Source of the DNA: Thermoanaerobacter kivui
GTDB taxonomy: Bacteria > Bacillota > Thermoanaerobacteria > Thermoanaerobacterales > Thermoanaerobacteraceae
Assembly (NCBI RefSeq): GCF_000763575.1
Contig: NZ_CP009170.1
Coordinates: forward strand, 1,677,501 to 1,741,500
DNA: 64,000 nt
Direction: 5' to 3'
Shown: positions 15,812-24,102 of the stretch, one piece after another
Layout of the letters: each line of letters begins with the position of its first letter
Position numbering within the stretch: the stretch's first letter is position 1
Notes under the pieces: model-generated
The model's database searches: none
What the model was told of the DNA's origin: nothing
What the model saw: only the letters and a program-made list of their open reading frames with translations
Position numbers and translations under genes: made by a program

Positions 15812-15817
15812 ATTATA
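15812..15817 (-). promoter_or_regulatory. -10 box of the DUF6062-MFS operon
   Basis: A perfect TATAAT on the minus strand lies about 25 bases before aptamer 3. The -35 region is poor (TTGTAA at 15-base or ACTTGT at 17-base spacing). Confidence 0.5.
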
Positions 15818-15898
15818 CATTTTTTAAACAAATTACAAGTGAAAAGGCTACATATTAAAGACTCTTGTTTGGATTTATGATTTTTATACACTAAGTTT

Positions 15899-15988
15899 TT
15901 AATTATCTTTTCTGTATACCATTGCACCTATTCCAACTAAGGCAACGAGGCTTATACAAACTATTGCAGAAATAAAAATTGTATCCAT
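15899..15988 (-). CDS. Tiny membrane protein (29 aa)
   Basis: The ATG at 15988, with GAGGTG 6 bases upstream, opens a 29-codon frame: one transmembrane helix then YRKDN. The helix resembles that of the 63-residue neighbour (IVALVGIGAMVYRKD versus IVGIVALVVCNRDK), so the two are probably paralogues. Function unknown; size and charge pattern recall small toxin or regulator peptides, which is inference only. Confidence 0.5.
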   Translation of the reverse strand: MDTIFISAIVCISLVALVGIGAMVYRKDN

Positions 15989-16049
15989 TTTTACACCTCA
16001 AAAATAATATTTTTTAAAATTCAGGGTTTATTTTTTTTTAAATTTAGGA

Positions 16050-16145
16050 TATAATATATTTAGCAAGGAATTGCAGGATTAATCGTCCGAATATATGGTG
16101 GGCTTTTTAAATAGATTATGTTGTAATAACATAATCTATTTTTTT
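16050..16145 (+). ncRNA. Possible small RNA with its own promoter and terminator
   Basis: TATAAT (16050-16055) is followed by a transcript region with no frame, containing CAAGGAATTGCAGGA (16064-16078). It ends in a 14-bp hairpin (16109-16122 with 16128-16141) plus a T-run. The predicted RNA (about 84 nt) converges on the 63-aa gene and overlaps its last codons. The same 15-mer occurs on the opposite strand in that gene's mRNA leader. Confidence 0.4.
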
Positions 16146-16327
16146 GTTTCTGCAGAGTTATCTTTTATTTCTACTTCTAAACCACTTTTGAATTTCTCTG
16201 TAACATCGGCGTGTGTCCGAATTTTTGCTTGTATTTTATCACGGTTACAAACCACAAGTGCAACAATACCGACTATTGCGACGATAGTAGTACAAAATAT
16301 GAGTATTAATTGTACTGCTTCGCCCAT
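16136..16327 (-). CDS. Small membrane protein (63 aa) with sequestered ribosome-binding site
   Basis: One transmembrane helix (about 6-27) is followed by a charged, soluble tail (CNRDKIQAKIRTHADVTEKF and on). GGAGGTGA lies just before the ATG at 16327. In the mRNA the 14-base segment covering that site (complement of 16328-16341) is perfectly complementary to a segment 32 bases upstream (16374-16387), so translation should be off in the default fold. A 29-residue paralogue lies downstream. Membrane toxin, stress peptide or regulator are possible; no family recognised. Confidence 0.6.
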   Translation of the reverse strand: MGEAVQLILIFCTTIVAIVGIVALVVCNRDKIQAKIRTHADVTEKFKSGLEVEIKDNSAETKK

Positions 16328-16387
16328 GCATTCACCTCCATTTTTACTCCTGCAATTCCTTGATGTTGGGGGGATGGAGGTGAATGC
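16328..16387 (-). promoter_or_regulatory. Long hairpin masking the ribosome-binding site
   Basis: GCATTCACCTCCAT and ATGGAGGTGAATGC form a perfect 14-bp stem with a 32-base loop immediately before the start codon of the 63-aa gene. The loop contains CAAGGAATTGCAGGA, which is repeated in inverted orientation at 16064-16078. The rest of 16388-16664 holds a TATAAT on each strand (minus near 16430; plus at 16613) and nothing else I can name. Confidence 0.75.
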
Positions 16388-16664
16388 TTCAACATATTCG
16401 AACTTCCCCCACTTTACTTTACAGAATTATTATATCATAAATTTCCTTTTATATCTATAGCAAAAAAGTGCTCAATAGCGTCAAAAATCTGCAGTCTTCA
16501 TCTAAAGTCAGTTTCCCGTAAGTTATGATAAAAAAACTACAAATTGCTTAGCATTTAATAAAGCTTAATCATTTTTATCTTTTTATCTAATCATACTACA
16601 AAATATCTATGGTATAATTATGGTGAAATAAACAAAATCTTTATAAAAAGGGGTTAGAATAAAA

Positions 16665-18326
16665 TTGACATCATATGTAAAAAAACGAACCTTTATTATA
16701 TTTATCTTTTTTACTATCATGATTTTCGCACTTATTGTAAGGCTTATATGGATACAGGGTATAAACTCTTCAAAACTTGCCATGGCAGTCGAAAGGCAAA
16801 GTACTGCTGATATCATATTAAAGCCTCAACGGGGCAATATTTATGATGTAAACGGGAATATCCTTGCCTGTAATGTTCCAGCAGGAGATGTATTTGCGGC
16901 TCCTAAATTTATAAAAAATCCAGAAAAAGCTTCAGAAGAACTCTATAAATACTTAAATATGGACAAAGACTCACTTTATAAAATCCTTTCAAATAAAAAT
17001 TCAGAGTGGGCTGTGCTCGGTAGGTCTGTACCTCTTGACAACATAAATAAAATAAAAAGCCTTAACATACCAGGTATATATGTAGAAAATACTTTTACAA
17101 GAAGTTACCCATATGGTAAAATGCTGTCACAGGTATTAGGCTTTACAGGAATCGATGGTAACGGCTTATATGGTCTTGAATACTCTCTTGACAGATATTT
17201 AAGTGGCATACCCGGGCGTGAAATCTCTCTTGTGGATGCAGAAGGTAGAAAGGTAGGACTTCCAGACAAACTTCATAAACCTGTAAATGGAGATAATATT
17301 GTACTTACAATTGACTCGGTCATACAGGGTTACACTGAAAAAGCTATAGAAAAAGCATATGAAAAATATAAACCGGAAGATGGCATAACAGCAATAGTCA
17401 TGAATCCAAAAACTGGTGAAATACTTGCCATGGCTAATTTGCCTGATTTTGATCCAAATAATCCGCAAGATGTGCCTTCACAAGAATATTGGTCAAATCC
17501 TGCAATATCAAGTATTTACGAACCCGGTTCGGTATTTAAAGTGATAACCGCTTCTGCAGCATTAGAATCAGCTGTAGTTACGCCAGACGAAAGATTCTAT
17601 GACCCTGGATACTATGTAGTCTCCGGTAGAAAAATTAGAAGTTGGACAGTTTTAGGAGATATAACTTTTTCGCAAGCTATTGAAAAATCAAGTGATACAG
17701 TTTTTGTCCAAATAGTTGAAAGATTAGGCGTCGATGCTTTCTATAAATACATAAAAGCTTTTGGCTTTGGTTCCCGTACTGGAATTGAGCTTCCTGGCGA
17801 AGTCAGTGGAATGGTTTTGTCAAAATCAAAAATATATCCTGTCGACCTTGCTACTATGTCCTTTGGTCAAGGAATCGCTGTAACCCCCATTCAAATGATT
17901 ACAGCTTTTTCCAGTGTAATAAACGGTGGCAACCTTATGGCTCCACATATTGTAAAATACATCGAAAACGGCGATAAAATAATTAAAGAATATAAGCCTC
18001 AAATAGTTAGACAGGTAATCTCTAAAGAAACTTCCGATACAATGAGATATATACTTGAAAAAACAGTAACAGAGGGTACCGGACGAGCAGCACAAGTGCC
18101 TGGATATACAGTAGGTGGTAAAACTGGTACAACTGAAAATTATGCTCCAGGAAAATACGTAGCATCATTTGCTGGATTTGCACCAGTTGAAAACCCCAAA
18201 ATTGCGGTATTAGTTCTTGTTAAAAATCCAACGCAAAATGGTTATATGGGGGGAGAAGTAGCAGCACCAATAGCCCAAGAAATATTAAGAGACGCTCTTA
18301 GATATTACGACACAGTAAAAAAATAA
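16665..18326 (+). CDS. Class B penicillin-binding protein (PBP2/SpoVD-like transpeptidase)
   Basis: A 553-residue protein with an N-terminal membrane anchor (about 8-28), a PBP-dimerisation domain (about 50-210) and a D,D-transpeptidase domain (about 240-545). The SxxK active site is in PGSVFKV, the second motif is SSD, and the third is KTGT. It cross-links peptidoglycan outside the membrane. There is no PASTA domain. The start is TTG at 16665, with AAAAGGGG 11 bases upstream; no ATG is available before the anchor. TATAAT at 16613-16618 is a likely -10. The monocistronic setting, away from mur genes, suggests a sporulation or accessory role. Confidence 0.88.
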   Translation: MTSYVKKRTFIIFIFFTIMIFALIVRLIWIQGINSSKLAMAVERQSTADIILKPQRGNIYDVNGNILACNVPAGDVFAAPKFIKNPEKASEELYKYLNMDKDSLYKILSNKNSEWAVLGRSVPLDNINKIKSLNIPGIYVENTFTRSYPYGKMLSQVLGFTGIDGNGLYGLEYSLDRYLSGIPGREISLVDAEGRKVGLPDKLHKPVNGDNIVLTIDSVIQGYTEKAIEKAYEKYKPEDGITAIVMNPKTGEILAMANLPDFDPNNPQDVPSQEYWSNPAISSIYEPGSVFKVITASAALESAVVTPDERFYDPGYYVVSGRKIRSWTVLGDITFSQAIEKSSDTVFVQIVERLGVDAFYKYIKAFGFGSRTGIELPGEVSGMVLSKSKIYPVDLATMSFGQGIAVTPIQMITAFSSVINGGNLMAPHIVKYIENGDKIIKEYKPQIVRQVISKETSDTMRYILEKTVTEGTGRAAQVPGYTVGGKTGTTENYAPGKYVASFAGFAPVENPKIAVLVLVKNPTQNGYMGGEVAAPIAQEILRDALRYYDTVKK

Positions 18327-18529
18327 TAATACCAGTTTATTTAGCACACCAATAAAAAATACAATTGTAAAAAAGTTATATTAAATAATAGATTCAAAAA
18401 CATTTTTTTCTTTGAAAGAAACTCTTTATTAAATGTGTCACATTATTAAAGGGATAAAGAAAGTATATGCCAATAAAAAGAAAGTGTCCAAGCCTCTCAT
18501 CATCACAAGAAAAACCATAAATATACCCT

Positions 18530-18733
18530 TTACTGACTCACACTGTTTTTTATTTCCTCTGTTATATCAAAAGCATTTTTGTTATTCTTTATCCCTTCTT
18601 TTATTTTTTCTATCACTTTGTTGTTTATTTTTCTCCATCCATCAAATGGAGGGATGATATTTGTATAATTAGTAGCCAATTCAATTTTTTTTATTTTAAC
18701 CCACATCCTTTCGCTTTGCTCAAGCACAAATTG
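18530..18733 (-). pseudogene. C-terminal fragment of an extracellular solute-binding protein
   Basis: About 67 residues in the minus frame fit the end of a sugar-type ABC solute-binding protein: PPFDGWRKINNKVIEKIKEG, then NAFDITEEIKNSVSQ and a stop. Its start is missing. The preceding part of the same kind of protein lies at 19680-20150 on the same strand, with an IS110-type fragment in between. Upstream of 18530 (18327-18529) I see no gene. Confidence 0.5.
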
Positions 18734-19014
18734 TAATGAAAGTGTCCTATTGAGCGATATTTTTGATATAATTTCTTTAAAATATATAGATATACTACAA
18801 AGCACGGAGGAGGGAGTGGAATTATTTCTACCACTCATTGGACTCAAGTCCGCATTTTAACATGTGTAGAATATCTTCTCAAGCACAAATAAGTGTGACT
18901 TTGATCACGTACACTAATCATTGTATAAGCAATTCCTTAGTGTTTTTGTGCTGGATATTCAGTCAATGTCTATATATTTTAATTTTTATCTCTAGGGTTG
19001 ATCAATCAGTCAAG

Positions 19015-19608
19015 ATGAAGGTTTGCGGAAAACACTATGACTTTATCAATCTTTGTGTTTCTGATTTGGATAAAGCCATTTCTCAATTAGCCAAACCTTA
19101 TCAAGACTTGATTGATATCTCTGTTACCCTACCTGGCATAACCGAAAAATCGGCAACTTATATCATCGCTGAAATCGGCACGGATATGACAGTTTTTAAA
19201 TCTGACAAGCACCTTTGCTCTTGGGCTGGTCTTACTCCTCAAAACAACGAAAGTGCAGGTAAGAAAAAATCTGTCCATGTCTCAAGAGCAGGTGTTTACT
19301 TAAAACTTCTCTTAATACAGTGTGCCAATGCAGCAATTAGGGATAAAAAGAATCCTTATTTTAGGATTAAATATGAACGTATTAAAAAGCGCCGCGGTCA
19401 TAAACGGGCAATTGTTGCTATTGCTCGTATGATCCTCACTTGTCTCTATCATATGCTTTTGAAAAGGGAACCTTTTAATCCTTCTGACTCCGATTACACT
19501 AATATGCCAGAAAAACTTTATCAAAAGCATAGGCAACAATATATTAAGAAAGCTATTAAACTTTTAGAAAAAGAAGGTTGTACTATTATCCCTCCAAAAA
19601 TTACTTAA
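19015..19608 (+). mobile_element. IS110-family transposase, C-terminal fragment
   Basis: The frame encodes the C-terminal transposase_20 domain of IS110-type enzymes: a helix-hairpin-like region (LPGITEKSATYIIAEIG), the WAGLTPQNNESAGK motif and the catalytic-serine region (SVHVSRAGVYLKLLL). The N-terminal RuvC-like DEDD domain (about 200 residues) is missing, so it is inactive. The 170 bases upstream hold no frame; in IS110 elements such flanks can carry a guide (bridge) RNA, but here the element is truncated. It lies antisense within a broken solute-binding-protein gene. Confidence 0.85.
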
Positions 19609-19636
19609 ACATTATATGTTACCATTATTTGGCTTT

Positions 19637-19663
19637 GGGCAGCTTCATTTGGTGCCCTTTTTG
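19637..19663 (+). terminator. Small hairpin with T-run after the transposase fragment
   Basis: GGGCA and TGCCC pair around an 11-base loop and are followed by TTTTTG. The stem is short. Confidence 0.4.
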
Positions 19664-19679
19664 TCATGCCCAAATTTAA

Positions 19680-20150
19680 CTATTTTACTTTCACACTATC
19701 ATCTTCTGCAACTACATCTTTTTTAACTGGTACATAACCTAATTCAATCACCTTTTGTTGGTCTTCTGTAAGAAACTTTATAAGCTCATACTCCATTTCA
19801 ATCTTTTTTTCATTTTTTTGTTTTTTTATGCCATAGGCATATATTTTAGGTGATAATGTCAAAGGTATGCCACTTTCCCCTTCAGGATACATCGCTACAT
19901 CAAACTCAAATAATTTTCCTTTTGACTGTAAATTTTTAAGCTGTGCTATTTTATAGCTTTCTTCTACTAATACTGCAGTGTTTTTAGCAATAATAAAGTC
20001 TTGCCACAATTTTTCTCTGTCTCCCTCAAGTGAAACAGGATTGACTACTTTATATTTCTTAAATAAATCCAAAACTTTTTGCACTCCTGAAACTGCTTGA
20101 GGACCAAAAAATGAATACTTTTTACAAATATAACAAAAAAGTAAAAGGCT
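19680..20150 (-). pseudogene. Middle fragment of an extracellular solute-binding protein
   Basis: The open minus frame (from a stop near 20150 to 19680) encodes a type of segment seen in sugar ABC solute-binding proteins: YSFFGPQAVSGVQKVLDLF, a GDREKLWQDF loop, PEGESGIPLTLSPKIYAYGI and ELIKFLTEDQQKVIELGYVPV. The signal peptide and N-terminal lobe are gone, and the C-terminal end lies beyond the IS110 fragment at 18530-18733. The GTG at 20084 has no convincing ribosome-binding site. Confidence 0.6.
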
Positions 20151-20210
20151 TTTTCACACTAACCACCTCTTATTATCTATATTCTCAAAATCATTCTTAA
20201 ATAACCTAAA

Positions 20211-20245
20211 AAAGCAGGATAGATTTTTTATATCTACCCTGCTTT
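20211..20245 (-). terminator. Terminator of the transaldolase-like gene
   Basis: AAAGCAGGATAGAT and ATCTACCCTGCTTT pair (one mismatch) around TTTTTAT; on the minus strand TTTTTT follows. Confidence 0.85.
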
Positions 20246-20260
20246 CTTTCATGTTTTAAA

Positions 20261-20914
20261 TCATATTTTAAGTCCTGCTTTTCTCCAGTCCTCTTTAAAT
20301 CTCTCTATTCCCGCATCTGTAAGCGGATGTTTCACCATCTGCATAAGCACTTTGTAGGGAACTGTTGCTATATGAGCTCCTAACTTGGCAGCTTGCAAAA
20401 CATGTATAGGATGTCTTACACTTGCAGTAATTATCTCTGTATCTATATCATAATTGTTAAATATTTGGACAATATCCTCAATAATCTGCAGGCCATCTGT
20501 ATTTATATCATCAAGCCTACCTACAAAAGGACTTACATACGTCGCACCTGCTCGAGCTGCTAATAAGGCTTGATTTGCTGTAAATATTAACGTTACATTC
20601 GTTTTAATTCCTTCTTTTGAAAGAACATTTACTGCTTTCAACCCTTCAGCCGTCATAGGAATTTTTATTACTATATTTTTATGTATCTTTGCAAGCTCTC
20701 TTGCCTCTCTAATCATGCCCTCACTGTCATCACTTATAACTTCTGCACTTATAGGACCATCTACAATTTGAGTAATTTCTTTTACTACCTCAATAAAATC
20801 TCTTCCTTCTTTAGCAATAAGAGATGGGTTTGTAGTAACACCTGATATTACACCTAATGCATTAGCTTCTCTTATTTCGTCAACATTTGCAGTGTCAAGA
20901 AAAAATTTCATCAT
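20261..20914 (-). CDS. Fructose-6-phosphate aldolase / transaldolase (small TalC type)
   Basis: A 217-residue TIM-barrel of the short transaldolase subfamily. The Schiff-base lysine is in IVIKIPMT (about Lys85), and DTANVDEI at the N-terminus and SPFVGRLDD (about 132-140) are typical. Such enzymes either interconvert pentose-phosphate sugars (transaldolase) or cleave fructose-6-phosphate; the family cannot be split reliably by eye. Two adjacent ATG codons follow GGAGGG; the second (20911) gives the usual MKFFLDTA start. It is monocistronic, with its own terminator. Nearby sugar genes (galE and others) fit carbohydrate metabolism. Confidence 0.9.
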   Translation of the reverse strand: MMKFFLDTANVDEIREANALGVISGVTTNPSLIAKEGRDFIEVVKEITQIVDGPISAEVISDDSEGMIREARELAKIHKNIVIKIPMTAEGLKAVNVLSKEGIKTNVTLIFTANQALLAARAGATYVSPFVGRLDDINTDGLQIIEDIVQIFNNYDIDTEIITASVRHPIHVLQAAKLGAHIATVPYKVLMQMVKHPLTDAGIERFKEDWRKAGLKI

Positions 20915-21034
20915 TTTATCCCTCCGTTATCGATTTGTTTATCTTTATTATTATATATCTAATCTTCAAAAATTAAAAGTCATGCTTTATATCTATGAAA
21001 CTTAGCCTGCCTTTAAACAAATTTTTCAAAAAAT

Positions 21035-22351
21035 TTAAACAATATTTTTGTAAACTTCATATCTCAAATTATCTATAAATTGCTTTGCACTTCTTGGCGA
21101 TTTTCCGTTATGCCATATAGCCCATTTTAACGCTTTTTCTTTTAAAAGATTCCACTCTATTTCTATATTGTGTTTTTCAGCTAAACCCTTAACAATTTTT
21201 AGATACTCTTCTTGGCTGGGTGAAACAAAGGTAACAGTTATCCCAAACCTATCACTTAAAGAAAGTTTTTCTTCTCTTGCATCTGTATTGTGAAGTTCAT
21301 TGTCATTTATATTCTCTGTAATAATATGCCTTCTGTTTGATGTTGCATAAATTATTACATTTGGCGGTAAAACTCCTACACCACCTTCCAATGCTGACTT
21401 GAGTTCTTTATAATTTACTTCACTTTCGTCAAAAGACAAATCGTCAAAAAATAATATAAATTTTACTCCTCTGTCTTTAATTAAGTCAATTATGTATGGC
21501 AAATCTTTTATGTCATTTTTATTAATTTCTATAATCCTCAAACCCTCTCTATAAAACTTATTGAGCAAAGCTTTAATAGTAGAGGATTTTCCAGTACCTT
21601 TATCGCCGTATAAAAGTACATTATTAGCAGAAAAATTTTTTAGAAAAGCTTGTGTATTTTCTATAACTATTTTGCGTTCTTCTTCATAGCCTATCAAATC
21701 ATCAAAAGTTATAGGGTCAACATTTTCTATTCCCTTTAGCTGTCTTAACCCATTTTCTATAACCCAGCGAAAGGCTCTATATCTTCCAAAAATGCCACAT
21801 CCATTTAAATGGTAATAATTTGCCAAATATCCGGCAATTTCACCCTTTTTTAGCTCCCATAATTTTTCTAATGGCAGTTTGTTATTATCGATTTCTTTAA
21901 AAAAAATATTATTAGCATATTTTTCAAAGTCAGGTAACTCAGTCTTTAATAAATTATTTGCAGTTTCCGCTATGTTTATATAAGAAAATTCCCTTAAAAT
22001 TCCTATTTCTTTTTCGACAACTTCAATCATTAAATCACTTACTGCATCAAAACCGTATTTTTCTGAAATGCGGCTAAAAGGATTTTCATCATAGGCAATT
22101 TCCTCCGATAAAAAACTGCGCAAAACGTTTTTATGAATTCCCTTTTTAAAAGCATATTCGGTAATATCTTTGTAAAAGCTGCTGTATTCAGAATAAATAA
22201 TTTCAGTAGAGGGTTTTTCCTTTAAAAGCCCATGTAAAATTTTAATTACTCTTTTTATCAGGCTATGATTGATAATATTCCTATAAATCACTATTTTATT
22301 TAACTCGCCTAACATATTTTTTAATTTTTCTTTATCTTTCAACTGCATCAT
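21035..22351 (-). CDS. DUF815 AAA-type ATPase
   Basis: A 438-residue protein. The N-terminal half is helical; the C-terminal half is an AAA+ domain with Walker A (YGDKGTGKSST, about 245-255), Walker B (ILFFDDLSFD, about 300-309), and sensor-like ATSNRRH, matching the DUF815 family of predicted ATPases. The function of DUF815 is not established. The start is uncertain by a few codons: two ATGs are adjacent to AGGAG, and a TTG four codons on has better spacing. No terminator or partner is obvious. The 246 bases up to galE hold nothing recognisable. Confidence 0.85.
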   Translation of the reverse strand: MMQLKDKEKLKNMLGELNKIVIYRNIINHSLIKRVIKILHGLLKEKPSTEIIYSEYSSFYKDITEYAFKKGIHKNVLRSFLSEEIAYDENPFSRISEKYGFDAVSDLMIEVVEKEIGILREFSYINIAETANNLLKTELPDFEKYANNIFFKEIDNNKLPLEKLWELKKGEIAGYLANYYHLNGCGIFGRYRAFRWVIENGLRQLKGIENVDPITFDDLIGYEEERKIVIENTQAFLKNFSANNVLLYGDKGTGKSSTIKALLNKFYREGLRIIEINKNDIKDLPYIIDLIKDRGVKFILFFDDLSFDESEVNYKELKSALEGGVGVLPPNVIIYATSNRRHIITENINDNELHNTDAREEKLSLSDRFGITVTFVSPSQEEYLKIVKGLAEKHNIEIEWNLLKEKALKWAIWHNGKSPRSAKQFIDNLRYEVYKNIV

Positions 22352-22597
22352 CTCCTACACCCTAGTTTTGAAAAAAGCTCTACTTTATTTCTTTGTTTTA
22401 TTAAATTATATCATAAAGATGTATTTTCTGAAATTTATGTTGCCATGTCCCTATCATTGCAATATCTAGTAAAGGTTGATGTACACTCTACCCTTTGTCA
22501 AACGGTTCTCACTGCCATACCTATAACAACACTTCATTGCTTAAATTTATCCTGTGCCTAGCGCACACAAAAAAGTTTTCCATTAAGATTTCTTCCT

Positions 22598-23587
22598 TTA
22601 CTGCTTGTAAAAACCTTGTGGATGATTTTTGTGCCATTTCCATGCGCTTTCGATTATTTCTTCTAAAGAAGCATATTTTGGAGTCCATCCTAATTCTTTC
22701 ATGATTTTTTCTGATGAAGCTACCAATACTGCGGGGTCTCCCGGACGGCGCCCGGTAACCTCTGCAGGAATAGGATGTCCTGTCACTTTTCTTGCAACTT
22801 CAATAACTTCTTTTACACTAAATCCTTCTCCATTTCCCAGGTTATAAATCGCACTTTCATTGTCTTTTCTTAATTTATCCAGTGCAAGTATGTGTGCATC
22901 GGCAAGGTCCATCACATGAATATAATCTCTTATACACGTTCCGTCCTTTGTAGGATAATCATCTCCGTAAATAATTATTTTTTCCCTTTTGCCAAGTGCA
23001 ACCTGAAGTATAATCGGTATAAGATGCGTCTCCGGTGAATGGTCCTCTCCAATTTCGCCTGTTTCAATAGCTCCCGCAACATTGAAATAGCGCAAAGCGA
23101 CATACTTGATTCCATAAGCATTGTCTGCCCATTTTAACATCTTTTCAACGGCAAGTTTTGTCTCACCATAAGGACTTGCGGGATTAGTTCTATCCTCCTC
23201 TTCTATTGGAATTCTCTCCGGCTCTCCGTATGTTGCAGCTGTTGAAGAAAATACAATTTTGTTGACATTGTACTTTTTCAACGCTTTTAAAAGGCTCAAC
23301 GTCCCACACACATTGTTTTCATAATATTTAAATGGCTCATTTACACTTTCTCCGACAAGTGAAAATGCTGCAAAGTCGATTACTGCTTCAATTTCATTTT
23401 CTGTAAATACTTTGTCTAAAAAATCTTCATCTCTCAAATCCCCTATATACAGTTTCCCTCCTAAAACAGACTCTTTATGACCTGTGATAAGATTATCTAC
23501 AACGACAACTTCTTCATTTCTCCTTAAAAGTGCTACAACAGTATGGCTTCCAATATAACCTGCCCCACCGCATACAAGAACCGCCAT
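22598..23587 (-). CDS. galE: UDP-glucose 4-epimerase
   Basis: An extended SDR enzyme interconverting UDP-glucose and UDP-galactose (Leloir pathway, exopolysaccharide precursors). The NAD motif GGAGYIGS (about 6-13), the Ser-Tyr-Lys site (S in VFSSTAA, YGETK near 146) and the GRRPGD segment are present. It has 329 residues. The ATG at 23587 follows GGAGGAAGAAAAT; the upstream in-frame ATG would overlap that site. The upstream gene on the same strand is a decayed galK, so only the epimerase of the original gal operon survives here. Confidence 0.93.
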   Translation of the reverse strand: MAVLVCGGAGYIGSHTVVALLRRNEEVVVVDNLITGHKESVLGGKLYIGDLRDEDFLDKVFTENEIEAVIDFAAFSLVGESVNEPFKYYENNVCGTLSLLKALKKYNVNKIVFSSTAATYGEPERIPIEEEDRTNPASPYGETKLAVEKMLKWADNAYGIKYVALRYFNVAGAIETGEIGEDHSPETHLIPIILQVALGKREKIIIYGDDYPTKDGTCIRDYIHVMDLADAHILALDKLRKDNESAIYNLGNGEGFSVKEVIEVARKVTGHPIPAEVTGRRPGDPAVLVASSEKIMKELGWTPKYASLEEIIESAWKWHKNHPQGFYKQ

Positions 23588-23860
23588 ATTTTCTTCCTCC
23601 TTCAATGTTTAATTTCTCCTGCTCCTCACCTATTCCCGTTATATATACTGTTGGTGCGTAGCCTATTTTTTGAGTGTAATTACGGGTAACCACTTCTATA
23701 AATTCTTCTTTTACAATGCTTACAGTGCATCCACCAAAGCCCGCTCCAGTCATACGGACCCTATTACTCCCTTTAATTTTAACGCTTCTTCTACCAAAGT
23801 GTCCAATTCTTTTCCTGTAACTTCGTAATCATCTCTTAAAGAGTTATGAGATTCAACCAT
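23514..23860 (-). pseudogene. galK: Galactokinase remnant
   Basis: One minus frame starts at 23860 and gives [18 protein letters not shown], then [15 protein letters not shown] second frame continues with [15 protein letters not shown] and YITGIGEEQ. These are the C-terminal third of galactokinase, including the GHMP motif 3 (MTGAGFGG). The frames join if one base is added near 23756 (GGGTCC to GGGTCCC would give GSRM). The N-terminal two thirds, with the sugar and ATP sites, are absent, so the kinase is lost. It overlaps galE by its out-of-frame tail. Confidence 0.8.
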
Positions 23861-24102
23861 TTATATGTGTAATCGTATTATGAGGGATAAGCTCTCCATT
23901 CTCTAATCAGGTTGGTGAAGCAGAAACAGAGTATAAAAATATTTATGATTTTAAATATGAGGTTCAAGTATTAGATTTTAAAGAAATACGGAGGTAGAGA
24001 AAATGGGACTCCCGCAATGCACTTTGCGCATAAAAGCGGAAACTTACTAAATACTTTAGCTGAGTTTAAGGAATCCCCTACAAGAGGATTCATTAAGAAT
24101 AA
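23861..24102. other. Gene-free stretch with coding debris
   Basis: A plus-strand open stretch (about 23905-23997, ending YEVQVLDFKEIRR and a stop) and a further ATG after GGAGG at 24002 that stops after 15 codons look like remains of lost genes. I cannot assign a family. Confidence 0.3.

Noticed and set aside
18530-18847. 105-aa frame as a complete gene
   Set aside because: No ribosome-binding site, and the first third does not resemble protein; the last 67 codons look like the end of a solute-binding protein.
22352-22597. Possible insertion-sequence end upstream of the DUF815 gene
   Set aside because: No frame, inverted terminal repeat or duplication could be supported; left as an unassigned spacer.
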